This document shows, piece after piece, positions 1-5,549 of a stretch of DNA of 5,549 bases. The stretch is from Calditrichia bacterium. Lineage in GTDB: Bacteria; Calditrichota; Calditrichia; RBG-13-44-9; J042. The notes below the pieces were generated by a model that was not told the origin of the DNA, did no database searches, and saw nothing but the letters and a program-made list of their open reading frames with translations. The DNA is taken from contig JAUIFT010000237.1 in the NCBI GenBank assembly GCA_030430345.1, positions 1-5,549 on the forward strand, given 5' to 3'. Numbering within the stretch: the first letter of the stretch is position 1; the number at the start of each line of letters is the position of its first letter. A program made the translations under genes and the position numbers.

Positions 1-1
1 C

Positions 2-700
2 AAGAAGCTCAATCACAAGATTGTTGAACTGGATGCCAAGCTCTCCAATTATCAGGACAACGAAAAAAATTTACGGGAAACCCTTCTGAATGTGCAGGAA
101 GTTAAGAAGCAATCAGAAGAAAGCAGTCGCCGCCAGGCAGACCTTATTACCAAGGAAGCAGAATTAAAAGCGCTGGAAATTCTCGAAAACGCCCGCAAAC
201 AGGCCCGGCAAATCCGGGAAGAGATCAGTTGGCTGCGCTCTCAGAAGGAGTCTTTTATTAACCGGCTGCGCCACATCCTTGTTTCCCAAATTGAATTGCT
301 TTCCGTCATGGAAATTGATGATATCCTTCCCGAAGACGAGCAAGCGAAGATCCGTTCCTGGAAATCCCGGAAATTCTCCCAGGCGGAAATGGCTGCCGAA
401 GCGGAAAGCGAAAGTAAATCTGCCTCACAAAAACCAGCGAAAGCGGACGCTGAGAAAACGGAGAAAAAAAGCAGCAGCAAATCTGCGGAGAAAGCCAAGC
501 AAAAAAAAGATGAAGACGCTTCTGAGCGAATCATCCAGCAATATACGGAAGAAGAGAAAGCTGAGAAGAAGGACGACAAATTAGCATCCAGCCCTTCCGA
601 GCCCTCCCTCTCCGAAGAAGAAATTAATGATTTCTTTAAAAAAGGAATCCAGATTGATGATTTAATAAAAACTATTAACAAAAAGGATTTTGACAAATGA
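2..700 (+). CDS. DivIVA domain-containing protein, C-terminal part (5' truncated by window edge)
   Basis: The reading frame is open from the left edge, so the true start lies outside the window; a GTG at 92 is only an internal codon. The visible 232 residues fall into three parts. Fragment residues 1-105 are a charged heptad-like coiled coil (LDAKLSNYQDNEKNLRETLL, then an A/E/K/R-rich helix with ILENARKQARQIREE), which matches the second coiled-coil segment of DivIVA/GpsB-type proteins. Residues 125-205 are a low-complexity Lys/Glu/Ser/Ala linker, probably disordered. Residues 207-232 (EINDFFKKGIQIDDLIKTIN) look like a short ordered tail, perhaps a partner-binding motif. DivIVA proteins are cytoplasmic scaffolds that gather at curved membrane (poles, septa) and recruit division or wall-growth factors; the membrane-binding N-terminus is not visible here. 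The stop overlaps the start of the lipoprotein gene by 4 bases. The domain assignment is fairly safe; the exact role is inferred. Confidence 0.8.
   Translation, partial: KKLNHKIVELDAKLSNYQDNEKNLRETLLNVQEVKKQSEESSRRQADLITKEAELKALEILENARKQARQIREEISWLRSQKESFINRLRHILVSQIELLSVMEIDDILPEDEQAKIRSWKSRKFSQAEMAAEAESESKSASQKPAKADAEKTEKKSSSKSAEKAKQKKDEDASERIIQQYTEEEKAEKKDDKLASSPSEPSLSEEEINDFFKKGIQIDDLIKTINKKDFDK
682..687 (+). promoter_or_regulatory. Ribosome binding site for the lipoprotein gene
   Basis: AAAGGA lies inside the last codons of the DivIVA gene, 9 bases before the ATG at 697. It supports this start even though the ATG overlaps the upstream stop (ATGA), and it allows either fresh initiation or re-initiation by ribosomes finishing the DivIVA frame. 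Confidence 0.6.
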
Positions 701-1362
701 GAATCAGCATTTGGCAACACGTGACAAGAATTGTCACCGTCTTTTTCATTGCAGTAATCCTGAGTAACTGTGCCGGTTCCCGTTATTTGGAAACCGCCGA
801 CATTGAAAGCGAGCAGTCACTAAAGTTGTATCTTCGCAATGGCGATATTCATGAAGGTATTATCGTGCGTAAGGATAATAATGAAGTCACCATGATTAAC
901 GCAGCAGACAGCAAATCTCAAACGATTTCAATGGCGGAGATTCGCCGGGTAGAACGCTCCCGGGAAATTTACGATTACGCCGCCGTACCGATCAGCAACG
1001 CAGAGATTGAAAGAAATAAAGGCAATAAAAACACCTGGGTATATGCTGCCGGTGGTGCGGCAATTGGGGGGCTGGTAGGACTTGCAGTCGGTTATCCGAT
1101 CTGGGTCGCCAATGACAATCCGCCGCCCTTGTTTGTTGGTGGCGTGACCGCTGTCGTGAGCAGTATCGTTTTTGCCACGAAAGGCATCAAGCGAGATAAA
1201 CATGATGCGATTCAAAGAGTACGCTACTTACACAGTCAGAACGACTTGCTCAACGAAAAAGAGACGCAGGAAAAACGACTGAAAGCACTGGAAGAAGAAA
1301 AAGCCCGTTTAAAGAAACAGTTGGAAGAGAAGAAAAAGCAGGCTTCCGAAAACGACGGATAA
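697..1362 (+). CDS. Predicted lipoprotein with glycine-rich hydrophobic hairpin and C-terminal coiled coil
   Basis: I do not recognise this 221-residue protein as a named family. Residues 1-24 form a signal peptide (basic start, hydrophobic core VTVFFIAVIL) ending in LSNC, so Cys25 is the likely lipidated residue; Asn just before the Cys is a less usual lipobox choice. Residues 41-90 (for example LKLYLRNGDIHEGIIV, then SMAEIRRVERSR) resemble a small beta-rich domain like those that read 'LxxGdxxeGxi' in many FCB-group envelope proteins. Residues 114-137 (YAAGGAAIGGLVGLAVGY) are a Gly/Ala-zipper hydrophobic segment, followed by a second hydrophobic stretch at 145-161, separated by NDNPPP. Residues 184-217 are a strongly charged Lys/Glu coiled coil. 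The start is fixed by the signal peptide and by AAAGGA 9 bases upstream. Its ATG overlaps the DivIVA stop, implying co-translation and perhaps a shared envelope role. Function unknown. Confidence 0.8.
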   Translation: MRISIWQHVTRIVTVFFIAVILSNCAGSRYLETADIESEQSLKLYLRNGDIHEGIIVRKDNNEVTMINAADSKSQTISMAEIRRVERSREIYDYAAVPISNAEIERNKGNKNTWVYAAGGAAIGGLVGLAVGYPIWVANDNPPPLFVGGVTAVVSSIVFATKGIKRDKHDAIQRVRYLHSQNDLLNEKETQEKRLKALEEEKARLKKQLEEKKKQASENDG

Positions 1363-1374
1363 GCTGTTTTTCTT
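1342..1374 (+). terminator. Possible intrinsic terminator at the end of the lipoprotein gene
   Basis: GCTTCCG (1342-1348) can pair with CGG-AT-AAGC (1356-1364) around a 7-base loop, with the two bases AT bulged, and is followed directly by TGTTTTTCTT. The hairpin covers the stop codon at 1360-1362. A 7-bp stem with a bulge is modest, but the U-rich tail is in the right place. If real, it separates the divIVA-lipoprotein unit from pnp. Confidence 0.35.
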
Positions 1375-1380
1375 CCGCAT

Positions 1381-1409
1381 TTGTATTATTCCGGGCAATT
1401 TGCAATATT
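1381..1409 (+). promoter_or_regulatory. Weak candidate promoter upstream of pnp
   Basis: TTGTAT (1381-1386) and AATATT (1404-1409) are separated by 17 bases and each match four of six positions of the sigma-70 type consensus. The pair lies in the 99-base gap just after the possible terminator and about 50 bases before the pnp start. Such matches arise often by chance in A/T-rich gaps, and promoter consensus differs between phyla, so this is only a candidate. Confidence 0.2.
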
Positions 1410-1450
1410 AACGATCTTTGAATATCAACGCCACACGGTATGCGCAATAC

Positions 1451-1456
1451 GAGAGG
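1451..1456 (+). promoter_or_regulatory. Ribosome binding site that sets the pnp start
   Basis: GAGAGG is followed by two adjacent in-frame ATGs, at 1459 and 1462. Only the second has a normal spacing (5 bases; the first has 2), so 1462 is preferred. The open frame continues upstream to 1381, but no comparable ribosome binding site lies before an earlier start. Confidence 0.6.
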
Positions 1457-1461
1457 AAATG

Positions 1462-2283
1462 ATGCAGGATATCAGACAAAAAGTTGATGAGACGATTCAG
1501 TTTATTCGCACGAAGACGCAGGCTGAGCCGGAAATTGGTATTGTACTGGGCACGGGATTAGGTGAACTGGTGAATGAGATAGATCAGGAAACGGTACTTT
1601 CCTATGATGAAATTCCCCACTTCGCCCTTTCTACAGTTGAATTTCATGCCGGGAAACTTATTTTTGGGGAAATTGCCGGCCGTTCGGTGGTTGCCATGCA
1701 GGGCCGCTTTCATTACTACGAAGGCTATACCATGCAGGAAATCACCTTTCCTATTCGGGTCATGAAATTTCTTGGCGTCGAGAAACTGGTAATTTCTAAT
1801 GCTTGTGGTGGGATGAATCCGATATATCGTCGTGGCGATCTGATGATTATGGACGATCATATCAATCTGCTGGGAGACAATCCACTGATCGGGGTAAATG
1901 ATGACACCCTGGGGCCACGTTTCCCGGATATGTCCGAGCCCTATTCACAACGGCTGATCGCCCTGGCGGAAGAAATCGCCCGGGAAGAAAAAATAAAGGT
2001 TCAAAAGGGTGTCTATGTGGCAGTCCCCGGACCGAACCTGGAAACCCGCGCGGAATATCGCTTTCTGCGAATTATCGGTGCGGATGTTGTCGGCATGTCT
2101 ACGGTACCGGAGAATATTGCCGCCCGTCATATGGATATGGAAGTTTTCGGTATCTCGGTCATCACCGATGAATGTTTTCCGGATGCCCTGGCACCGGTAG
2201 ACGTCCAGGAAATTATCGCAGCCGCAAACGCGGCGCAACCGTCCTTAACCAAATTAATGAAACGGTTAATCGAAAAAGCATAA
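1462..2283 (+). CDS. Purine nucleoside phosphorylase (trimeric PNP/MTAP family)
   Basis: This cytoplasmic enzyme of purine salvage splits purine nucleosides with phosphate to free base plus (deoxy)ribose-1-phosphate. The 273-residue length is normal for the family. Visible motifs: phosphate-binding GTGLG (30-34), the RFHYYEGY signature (82-89) that contacts phosphate and sugar, ISNACGGMN (111-119), VPGPNLETRAEYR (188-200) with the base-contacting Glu at 194, and GMSTVPE (211-217), whose Met and Ser bind ribose and phosphate. The base-recognition segment reads SVITDECFPDAL, with Asp236 where mammalian PNP has Asn; methylthioadenosine phosphorylase also has Asp there. RFHYYEGY argues for PNP rather than MTAP, but 6-aminopurine substrates should be considered. 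The frame could start at 1381, but that would add 27 residues without family resemblance; ATG 1462 has GAGAGG 5 bases upstream. It lies 99 bases after the lipoprotein gene and 327 before ileS, so it may be its own unit. Confidence 0.93.
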   Translation: MQDIRQKVDETIQFIRTKTQAEPEIGIVLGTGLGELVNEIDQETVLSYDEIPHFALSTVEFHAGKLIFGEIAGRSVVAMQGRFHYYEGYTMQEITFPIRVMKFLGVEKLVISNACGGMNPIYRRGDLMIMDDHINLLGDNPLIGVNDDTLGPRFPDMSEPYSQRLIALAEEIAREEKIKVQKGVYVAVPGPNLETRAEYRFLRIIGADVVGMSTVPENIAARHMDMEVFGISVITDECFPDALAPVDVQEIIAAANAAQPSLTKLMKRLIEKA

Positions 2284-2314
2284 GTATTTATTAATTAAAG
2301 ATTTTAAGATCTGA

Positions 2315-2337
2315 GGACATTGAATAAATCAATGTCC
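2315..2337 (+). terminator. Perfect 8-bp hairpin after pnp, possible terminator
   Basis: GGACATTG (2315-2322) pairs exactly with CAATGTCC (2330-2337) around the 7-base loop AATAAAT, 31 bases after the pnp stop. The position suits transcription termination or protection of the mRNA 3' end. A clean U-run is lacking: the following bases are GGACTTATTT. The right arm also pairs downstream (see the alternative hairpin), so it could instead be part of a switchable leader. Confidence 0.4.
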
Positions 2338-2360
2338 GGACTTATTTAACAAAGCCGGAC
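2334..2360 (+). other. Alternative hairpin that competes with the post-pnp hairpin
   Basis: GTCCGG (2334-2339) pairs exactly with CCGGAC (2355-2360) around a 15-base loop. Its left arm shares GTCC (2334-2337) with the right arm of the upstream 8-bp hairpin, so the two cannot form fully together. Its right arm ends 2 bases before the ATG of the doubtful small ORF at 2363. Six G/C-rich pairs can occur by chance; function is inferred only. Confidence 0.3.
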
Positions 2361-2510
2361 CAATGAAAAAACGCTATCACAATTTTTTGCATGCAGACGC
2401 CTCCCATAGGGAAAATGGCAACCTGCGTCCGGCGCTTCGTATTGAAAATCTGCAGAAAAAAATACATTTCCTCTCCCATCATCGTAAATCTATTATTACA
2501 TTAAAGGCTT

Positions 2511-2524
2511 CGATTATTTAATCG
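2511..2524. repeat. 14-base palindrome CGATTA-TT-TAATCG
   Basis: CGATTA and TAATCG are exact inverted repeats separated by two bases. The site lies 86 bases before ileS, immediately before a weak -35-like TTGCCC. As DNA it has the symmetry of a dimeric regulator's operator; as RNA the loop is too tight for all six pairs to form. Nothing in the sequence names a regulator. Confidence 0.3.
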
Positions 2525-2552
2525 TTGCCCCGTTTACTGTTCAACTTATATC
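2525..2552 (+). promoter_or_regulatory. Weak candidate promoter for ileS
   Basis: TTGCCC (2525-2530) and TATATC (2547-2552) are 16 bases apart and each match four of six sigma-70 type positions. The pair would give a short leader of roughly 50 bases before the ileS ATG. The match is weak and could be chance; promoter rules for this phylum are uncertain. Confidence 0.2.
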
Positions 2553-2596
2553 GGGATAACTGACTTTCACGGAGTATATCCGGTTAATTCGAGAAT

Positions 2597-2601
2597 AAAG
2601 G
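2597..2601 (+). promoter_or_regulatory. Ribosome binding site for ileS
   Basis: AAAGG sits 9 bases before ATG 2611. An in-frame TAA at 2596-2598 overlaps it, and no start codon lies between that stop and 2611, so the ileS start is fixed. Confidence 0.65.
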
Positions 2602-2610
2602 CAAATCACC

Positions 2611-5549
2611 ATGTTCAAATTTAAGGAATTCGACGAAAAACCTGTTGTAAACAAGCTGGAAGAGTCCGTCCTGGACTTTTGGAAAAAGAATAACATCTTC
2701 GAAAAAAGCATTGATATTCGTAAAGATAGCCCGGCATACATTTTTTATGAAGGTCCTCCGACCGCAAACGGAAAGCCCGGCATCCACCACGTTCTTAGCC
2801 GTACTTTGAAAGACATTATTCTTCGCTATAAAACAATGTCCGGTTATCAGGTACCGCGGAAGGCCGGCTGGGACACGCATGGTTTGCCGGTAGAAATTGC
2901 CGTTGAACAGAAGATGGGCTTGACCCAGAAAAACGAGATTGAAAAAATTGGCATCGATAAATTCAACGCAGCCTGCAAGGAACTGGTCAATCATCATATT
3001 GAGATGGCCGATGGCTGGCGCACTTTGACGGACCGAATGGGTTACTGGTTGGATTTGGACGACGCATACGTGACCTATAAAAATGAATATATCGAATCGG
3101 TTTGGTGGGCAATCAAACAGATCTTTGATAAAGGACTGGTCTACAAAGACTACAAAATTGTGCCACAGTCTCCGACGATTGAGACGCCTTTGAGTTCTCA
3201 CGAACTTTCCCAGGCGTATAAAGAGGTGAAGGACCCGAATTGCTACATCAAGGTGAAAGTTCTCGAAACACCGAAAAAAAGCATTGAAGACGCGGAAATC
3301 CTTATCTGGACAACCACGCCCTGGACGTTGCTCTCCAATGTCGGTGCGGCTGTCGGCATGGATATCGATTATGTGCTGGTAGAAAACACCCGTCCTGTTA
3401 AGCAGGGCAAGGAAACCAGCGAAGAGACATTCCGGTTAGTTTTGGCAGAGTCCCGCCTGTCCGCACTGGACGGCACTTACGAGATTCTGGAAAAGTTTAA
3501 GGGCGCTGAGATCATCGGCACTCGTTACGAACCAATTTTTGATTATTTAACGGTAGATCGCAAAAAATACCCGAATGCATTCACCCTGATGCCCGGTGAG
3601 TTTGTTTCAACCGAGGATGGCTCCGGTGTCGTGCACATGGCCCCGGCTTTTGGCCAGGATGACTATGACATGGGGAAACAATACAACCTGCCGGTGCTGC
3701 AGCCAGTGACTCCGGGTGGCAAATTTAAGGATGGCATGGGTCCCTTTAGCGGCCGGCCGGTCAAAACATTCACTTATGCTGATGGCCATACAGAAGAAGG
3801 TGTTGATGTTGATGTCGTAATCGCCCTGAAGGAAATGGGAAAGAACTATCGCACTACGAAAGATTATGTGCATAGTTATCCCCATTGCTGGCGCACCGAT
3901 AATCCGGTTATCTATTACGCCCGGGAATCCTGGTTTATTAATTCGCCGGCTTACAAAGAGCGGATGGTTGAGCTGAACAAGACCATCAATTGGCAGCCGC
4001 CGGAAATTGGCAGTGGCCGTTTTGGCAACTGGCTGGAAGATGTTAAGGAATGGTCGCTTTCCCGCGACAGATATTGGGGAACGCCTTTACCGATTTGGGT
4101 CAGTGAAGATGGTGAAGATATGTTTGCCGTCGGTTCTATTGCGGAACTGCGGGAAGGTATCTACGAGCATGACAGTGTTCGTAAACCGGCCAGCGAAATT
4201 CCCGATGAGGAATTGGACTTACACCGCCCGTATGTCGATCGGATTATCTTTGAAAAGGATGGCAAGGTTTTCCGCCGAACGCCGGAGATCATTGATGTAT
4301 GGTTCGATTCCGGGGCGATGCCGTTTGCACAGTATCATTACCCATTTGAAAACAAGGAACTGTTCGAAAACAGTTTTCCGGCAGACTACATCTGTGAAGG
4401 TGTCGATCAGACCCGTGGCTGGTTCTACACATTGCATAATATCGCAACGGTGCTATTTGACAAACCGGCGTTCAAGAATATCATCGTCAATGACCTGATC
4501 CTTGATGAAACCGGGCAAAAGATGAGCAAGCGGAAAAACAACATGGTTCATCCCTTTGATGTCATCGATAAATACGGCGTAGATCCCCTGCGCTGGTATT
4601 TGATGGCCTCGAACAATCCCTGGCTGCCAAAGCGTTTCGACAAAAAAGGCATTGAGGAAGTTTACAGAAAGTTCTTTGATACATTTTTAAATACGTATTC
4701 TTTCTTCGCTATGTATGCGAATATTGACAAGTTCGATCCGAGTTCCGAATCAGTGGCAATCGAGGATCGTCCGGAAATCGATCGTTGGGTAATTTCCCGA
4801 CTGTATACACTGGTTGATCATGTCAACAAGCGCATGAACAACTATGACATTACCCAATCCGTACGCCCAATTGCCGAATTTCTGCTTTCCGATGTTTCCA
4901 ACTGGTATGTTCGCCGGAATCGCCGTCGTTTCTGGAAAGAAAGTGACAGTGCAGACAAGGCCGCAGCTTACCACACGCTGTACGAGGTGTTGTTGACATT
5001 GTGCAAGCTATCTGCACCATTTATCCCATTTGTTGCCGACGAGCTCTACCGCAACTTACGCACCGATGATATGCCGGAAAGCGTTCATTTAAGTGATTAT
5101 CCGGTGGTCGATGCCAGTAAACGCGCCTATCAGGATGCGGATCTGGAACAGCGTATGTCCGCAGCCCAGAAGGTGGTTCGAATCTCCCGTTCTCTCCGCA
5201 ATGAGACGAAGATCGGCGTTCGTCAGCCATTGCAGGAATTGGTGATCTCTTCTCCGGAAAAATCTGTCCTGGATGGTGTTTTAAATATGGGAGATATCAT
5301 TCGGGAAGAGATCAACATTAAAACATTACGCACTGAACAAAACGCGTCTGACCTGGTGGTGCGCAGCGCCAAGCCCAATTTCAAACTGCTCGGCCCCCGC
5401 TTTGGAAAGGCAATGAAACAAATTGCCGAGGTTATCCGTGAACTGGATGAGTCCGCAATTGATACGCTTGCTGCGGAAGGCAAATTATCGGTTACTTTAA
5501 ATGGTGAGCCGGAGACTGTCCAATTGGAAGAAGTCGAAATTGTTGACGC
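2611..5549 (+). CDS. ileS: Isoleucyl-tRNA synthetase, type 2-like, with GXHH signature (3' truncated by window edge)
   Basis: This class I enzyme charges tRNA-Ile with isoleucine in the cytoplasm and hydrolyses mischarged valine. The frame is intact for 979 codons and leaves the window without a stop; family members are usually above 1,000 residues, so only the C-terminal end should be missing. In order: N-terminal YEGPPTANGKPGIHH with the signature as Gly57-Ile58-His59-His60 instead of HIGH; GWDTHGLPVE (86-95); editing domain CP1 with WTTTPWT (233-239) and GSGVVHMAPAFGQDDY (337-352), which carries the conserved editing Asp; HSYPHCWRTDNP (421-432), where a second Cys found in many relatives is Thr; DVWFDSGAMPFAQ (562-574); GVDQTRGWF (597-605); KMSKR (637-641); anticodon-binding helices with SDVSNWYVRRNRRRFW (760-775); and C-terminal KPNFKLLGPRFGK (921-933). 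The start is fixed by AAAGG and an in-frame stop at 2596. The long upstream gap may regulate it. Identification is very secure; the type 2 assignment rests on sequence style. Confidence 0.97.
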   Translation, partial: MFKFKEFDEKPVVNKLEESVLDFWKKNNIFEKSIDIRKDSPAYIFYEGPPTANGKPGIHHVLSRTLKDIILRYKTMSGYQVPRKAGWDTHGLPVEIAVEQKMGLTQKNEIEKIGIDKFNAACKELVNHHIEMADGWRTLTDRMGYWLDLDDAYVTYKNEYIESVWWAIKQIFDKGLVYKDYKIVPQSPTIETPLSSHELSQAYKEVKDPNCYIKVKVLETPKKSIEDAEILIWTTTPWTLLSNVGAAVGMDIDYVLVENTRPVKQGKETSEETFRLVLAESRLSALDGTYEILEKFKGAEIIGTRYEPIFDYLTVDRKKYPNAFTLMPGEFVSTEDGSGVVHMAPAFGQDDYDMGKQYNLPVLQPVTPGGKFKDGMGPFSGRPVKTFTYADGHTEEGVDVDVVIALKEMGKNYRTTKDYVHSYPHCWRTDNPVIYYARESWFINSPAYKERMVELNKTINWQPPEIGSGRFGNWLEDVKEWSLSRDRYWGTPLPIWVSEDGEDMFAVGSIAELREGIYEHDSVRKPASEIPDEELDLHRPYVDRIIFEKDGKVFRRTPEIIDVWFDSGAMPFAQYHYPFENKELFENSFPADYICEGVDQTRGWFYTLHNIATVLFDKPAFKNIIVNDLILDETGQKMSKRKNNMVHPFDVIDKYGVDPLRWYLMASNNPWLPKRFDKKGIEEVYRKFFDTFLNTYSFFAMYANIDKFDPSSESVAIEDRPEIDRWVISRLYTLVDHVNKRMNNYDITQSVRPIAEFLLSDVSNWYVRRNRRRFWKESDSADKAAAYHTLYEVLLTLCKLSAPFIPFVADELYRNLRTDDMPESVHLSDYPVVDASKRAYQDADLEQRMSAAQKVVRISRSLRNETKIGVRQPLQELVISSPEKSVLDGVLNMGDIIREEINIKTLRTEQNASDLVVRSAKPNFKLLGPRFGKAMKQIAEVIRELDESAIDTLAAEGKLSVTLNGEPETVQLEEVEIVD

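Larger units (their letters stand above)
2284..2610. other. 327-base intergenic region between pnp and ileS
   Basis: No recognised gene lies here. The first 30 bases are very A/T-rich. Then come a perfect 8-bp hairpin (2315-2337), a competing hairpin that reuses part of its right arm (2334-2360), and a second structured-looking stretch: GACGC (2396-2400) can pair with GCGTC (2425-2429) around an inner TCCC-ATA-GGGA hairpin (2402-2412). A 52-codon ORF runs from ATG 2363 to TAA 2519-2521; its ribosome binding site is poor and I do not call it a gene. A 14-base palindrome (2511-2524) covers its stop, a weak promoter-like pair sits at 2525-2552, and the ileS ribosome binding site is at 2597-2601. 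I see no T-box motif and no known riboswitch core. The region is long for a simple spacer and may be an ileS leader. Confidence 0.5.

Noticed and set aside
92..94. GTG as the start of the DivIVA gene
   Set aside because: The frame is open upstream to the window edge with DivIVA-like coiled-coil sequence, and no ribosome binding site precedes this GTG; the gene begins outside the window.
241..720. 159-codon minus-strand open frame opposite the DivIVA gene
   Set aside because: It is the antisense of the Lys/Glu/Ser-rich linker, so it is artificially rich in Ser/Phe/Leu; the plus-strand frame is a clear DivIVA coiled coil.
1381..1461. Earlier start for pnp at or near 1381
   Set aside because: It would add 27 residues with no family resemblance and no ribosome binding site; GAGAGG at 1451-1456 points to ATG 1462.
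2284..2610. T-box leader for ileS
   Set aside because: The conserved T-box sequence and its antiterminator partner are absent, and no specifier-loop arrangement can be recognised.
2584..3201. 205-codon minus-strand open frame opposite the start of ileS
   Set aside because: It lies almost wholly within the strongly conserved IleRS N-terminus on the other strand and has no recognisable family features.
3916..3951. Loss of a zinc-binding Cys in IleRS (HCWRTDNP instead of a CxxC pair)
   Set aside because: Thr at this place is, from memory, common in Bacteroidota-like IleRS, so it looks lineage-typical rather than a defect.
4007..4498. 163-codon plus-strand open frame in another frame within ileS
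   Set aside because: The IleRS frame continues through it with conserved motifs (DVWFDSG, GVDQTRGWF); this is an out-of-frame shadow, not a frameshift.
5021..5483. Minus-strand open frames near the right edge
   Set aside because: Both lie opposite the IleRS anticodon-binding and C-terminal regions, which are conserved on the plus strand.

Overview
The window holds four plus-strand protein genes and no RNA genes, mobile elements or CRISPR. In order they are: the 3' part of a DivIVA-domain gene (cut by the left edge), a predicted lipoprotein, a purine nucleoside phosphorylase (PNP), and most of an isoleucyl-tRNA synthetase gene, ileS (cut by the right edge). All four reading frames are intact, and the layout looks like ordinary chromosomal housekeeping DNA rather than an accessory island.

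The organism is a bacterium of moderate G+C. A lipobox protein together with a DivIVA-like gene near ileS, and the Bacteroidota-like sequence style of the IleRS, suggest a didermic lineage of the FCB type or nearby (for example Calditrichota or Neomarinimicrobiota). This placement is an inference from protein style and gene order, not a firm identification.

Layout. Bases 2-700: DivIVA coiled coil, a Lys/Glu/Ser/Ala-rich linker and a short ordered-looking C-terminal tail. Bases 697-1362: the lipoprotein gene, whose start overlaps the divIVA stop in an ATGA junction, so the two are probably co-translated. Its stop lies in a terminator-like hairpin with a U-rich tail. Bases 1462-2283: PNP, with a well-placed ribosome binding site and every main active-site motif of the trimeric PNP family, but Asp where the purine-contacting Asn of the mammalian enzyme sits. 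Bases 2284-2610: a 327-base gap with a perfect 8-bp hairpin, a competing hairpin that shares one arm with it, a doubtful 52-codon ORF ending in Ile codons, and a palindrome over its stop. Bases 2611-5549: ileS, 979 codons visible.

Polarity growth or division (DivIVA) followed by ileS is a familiar neighbourhood in several phyla; here a lipoprotein gene and pnp lie between them. The most notable single observation is in IleRS. The class I HIGH signature reads Gly-Ile-His-His, the swapped GXHH form that has been linked to very strong mupirocin resistance in type 2 IleRS enzymes. I found no convincing undescribed multi-gene system; the ileS leader region is the best place to look for undescribed regulation.
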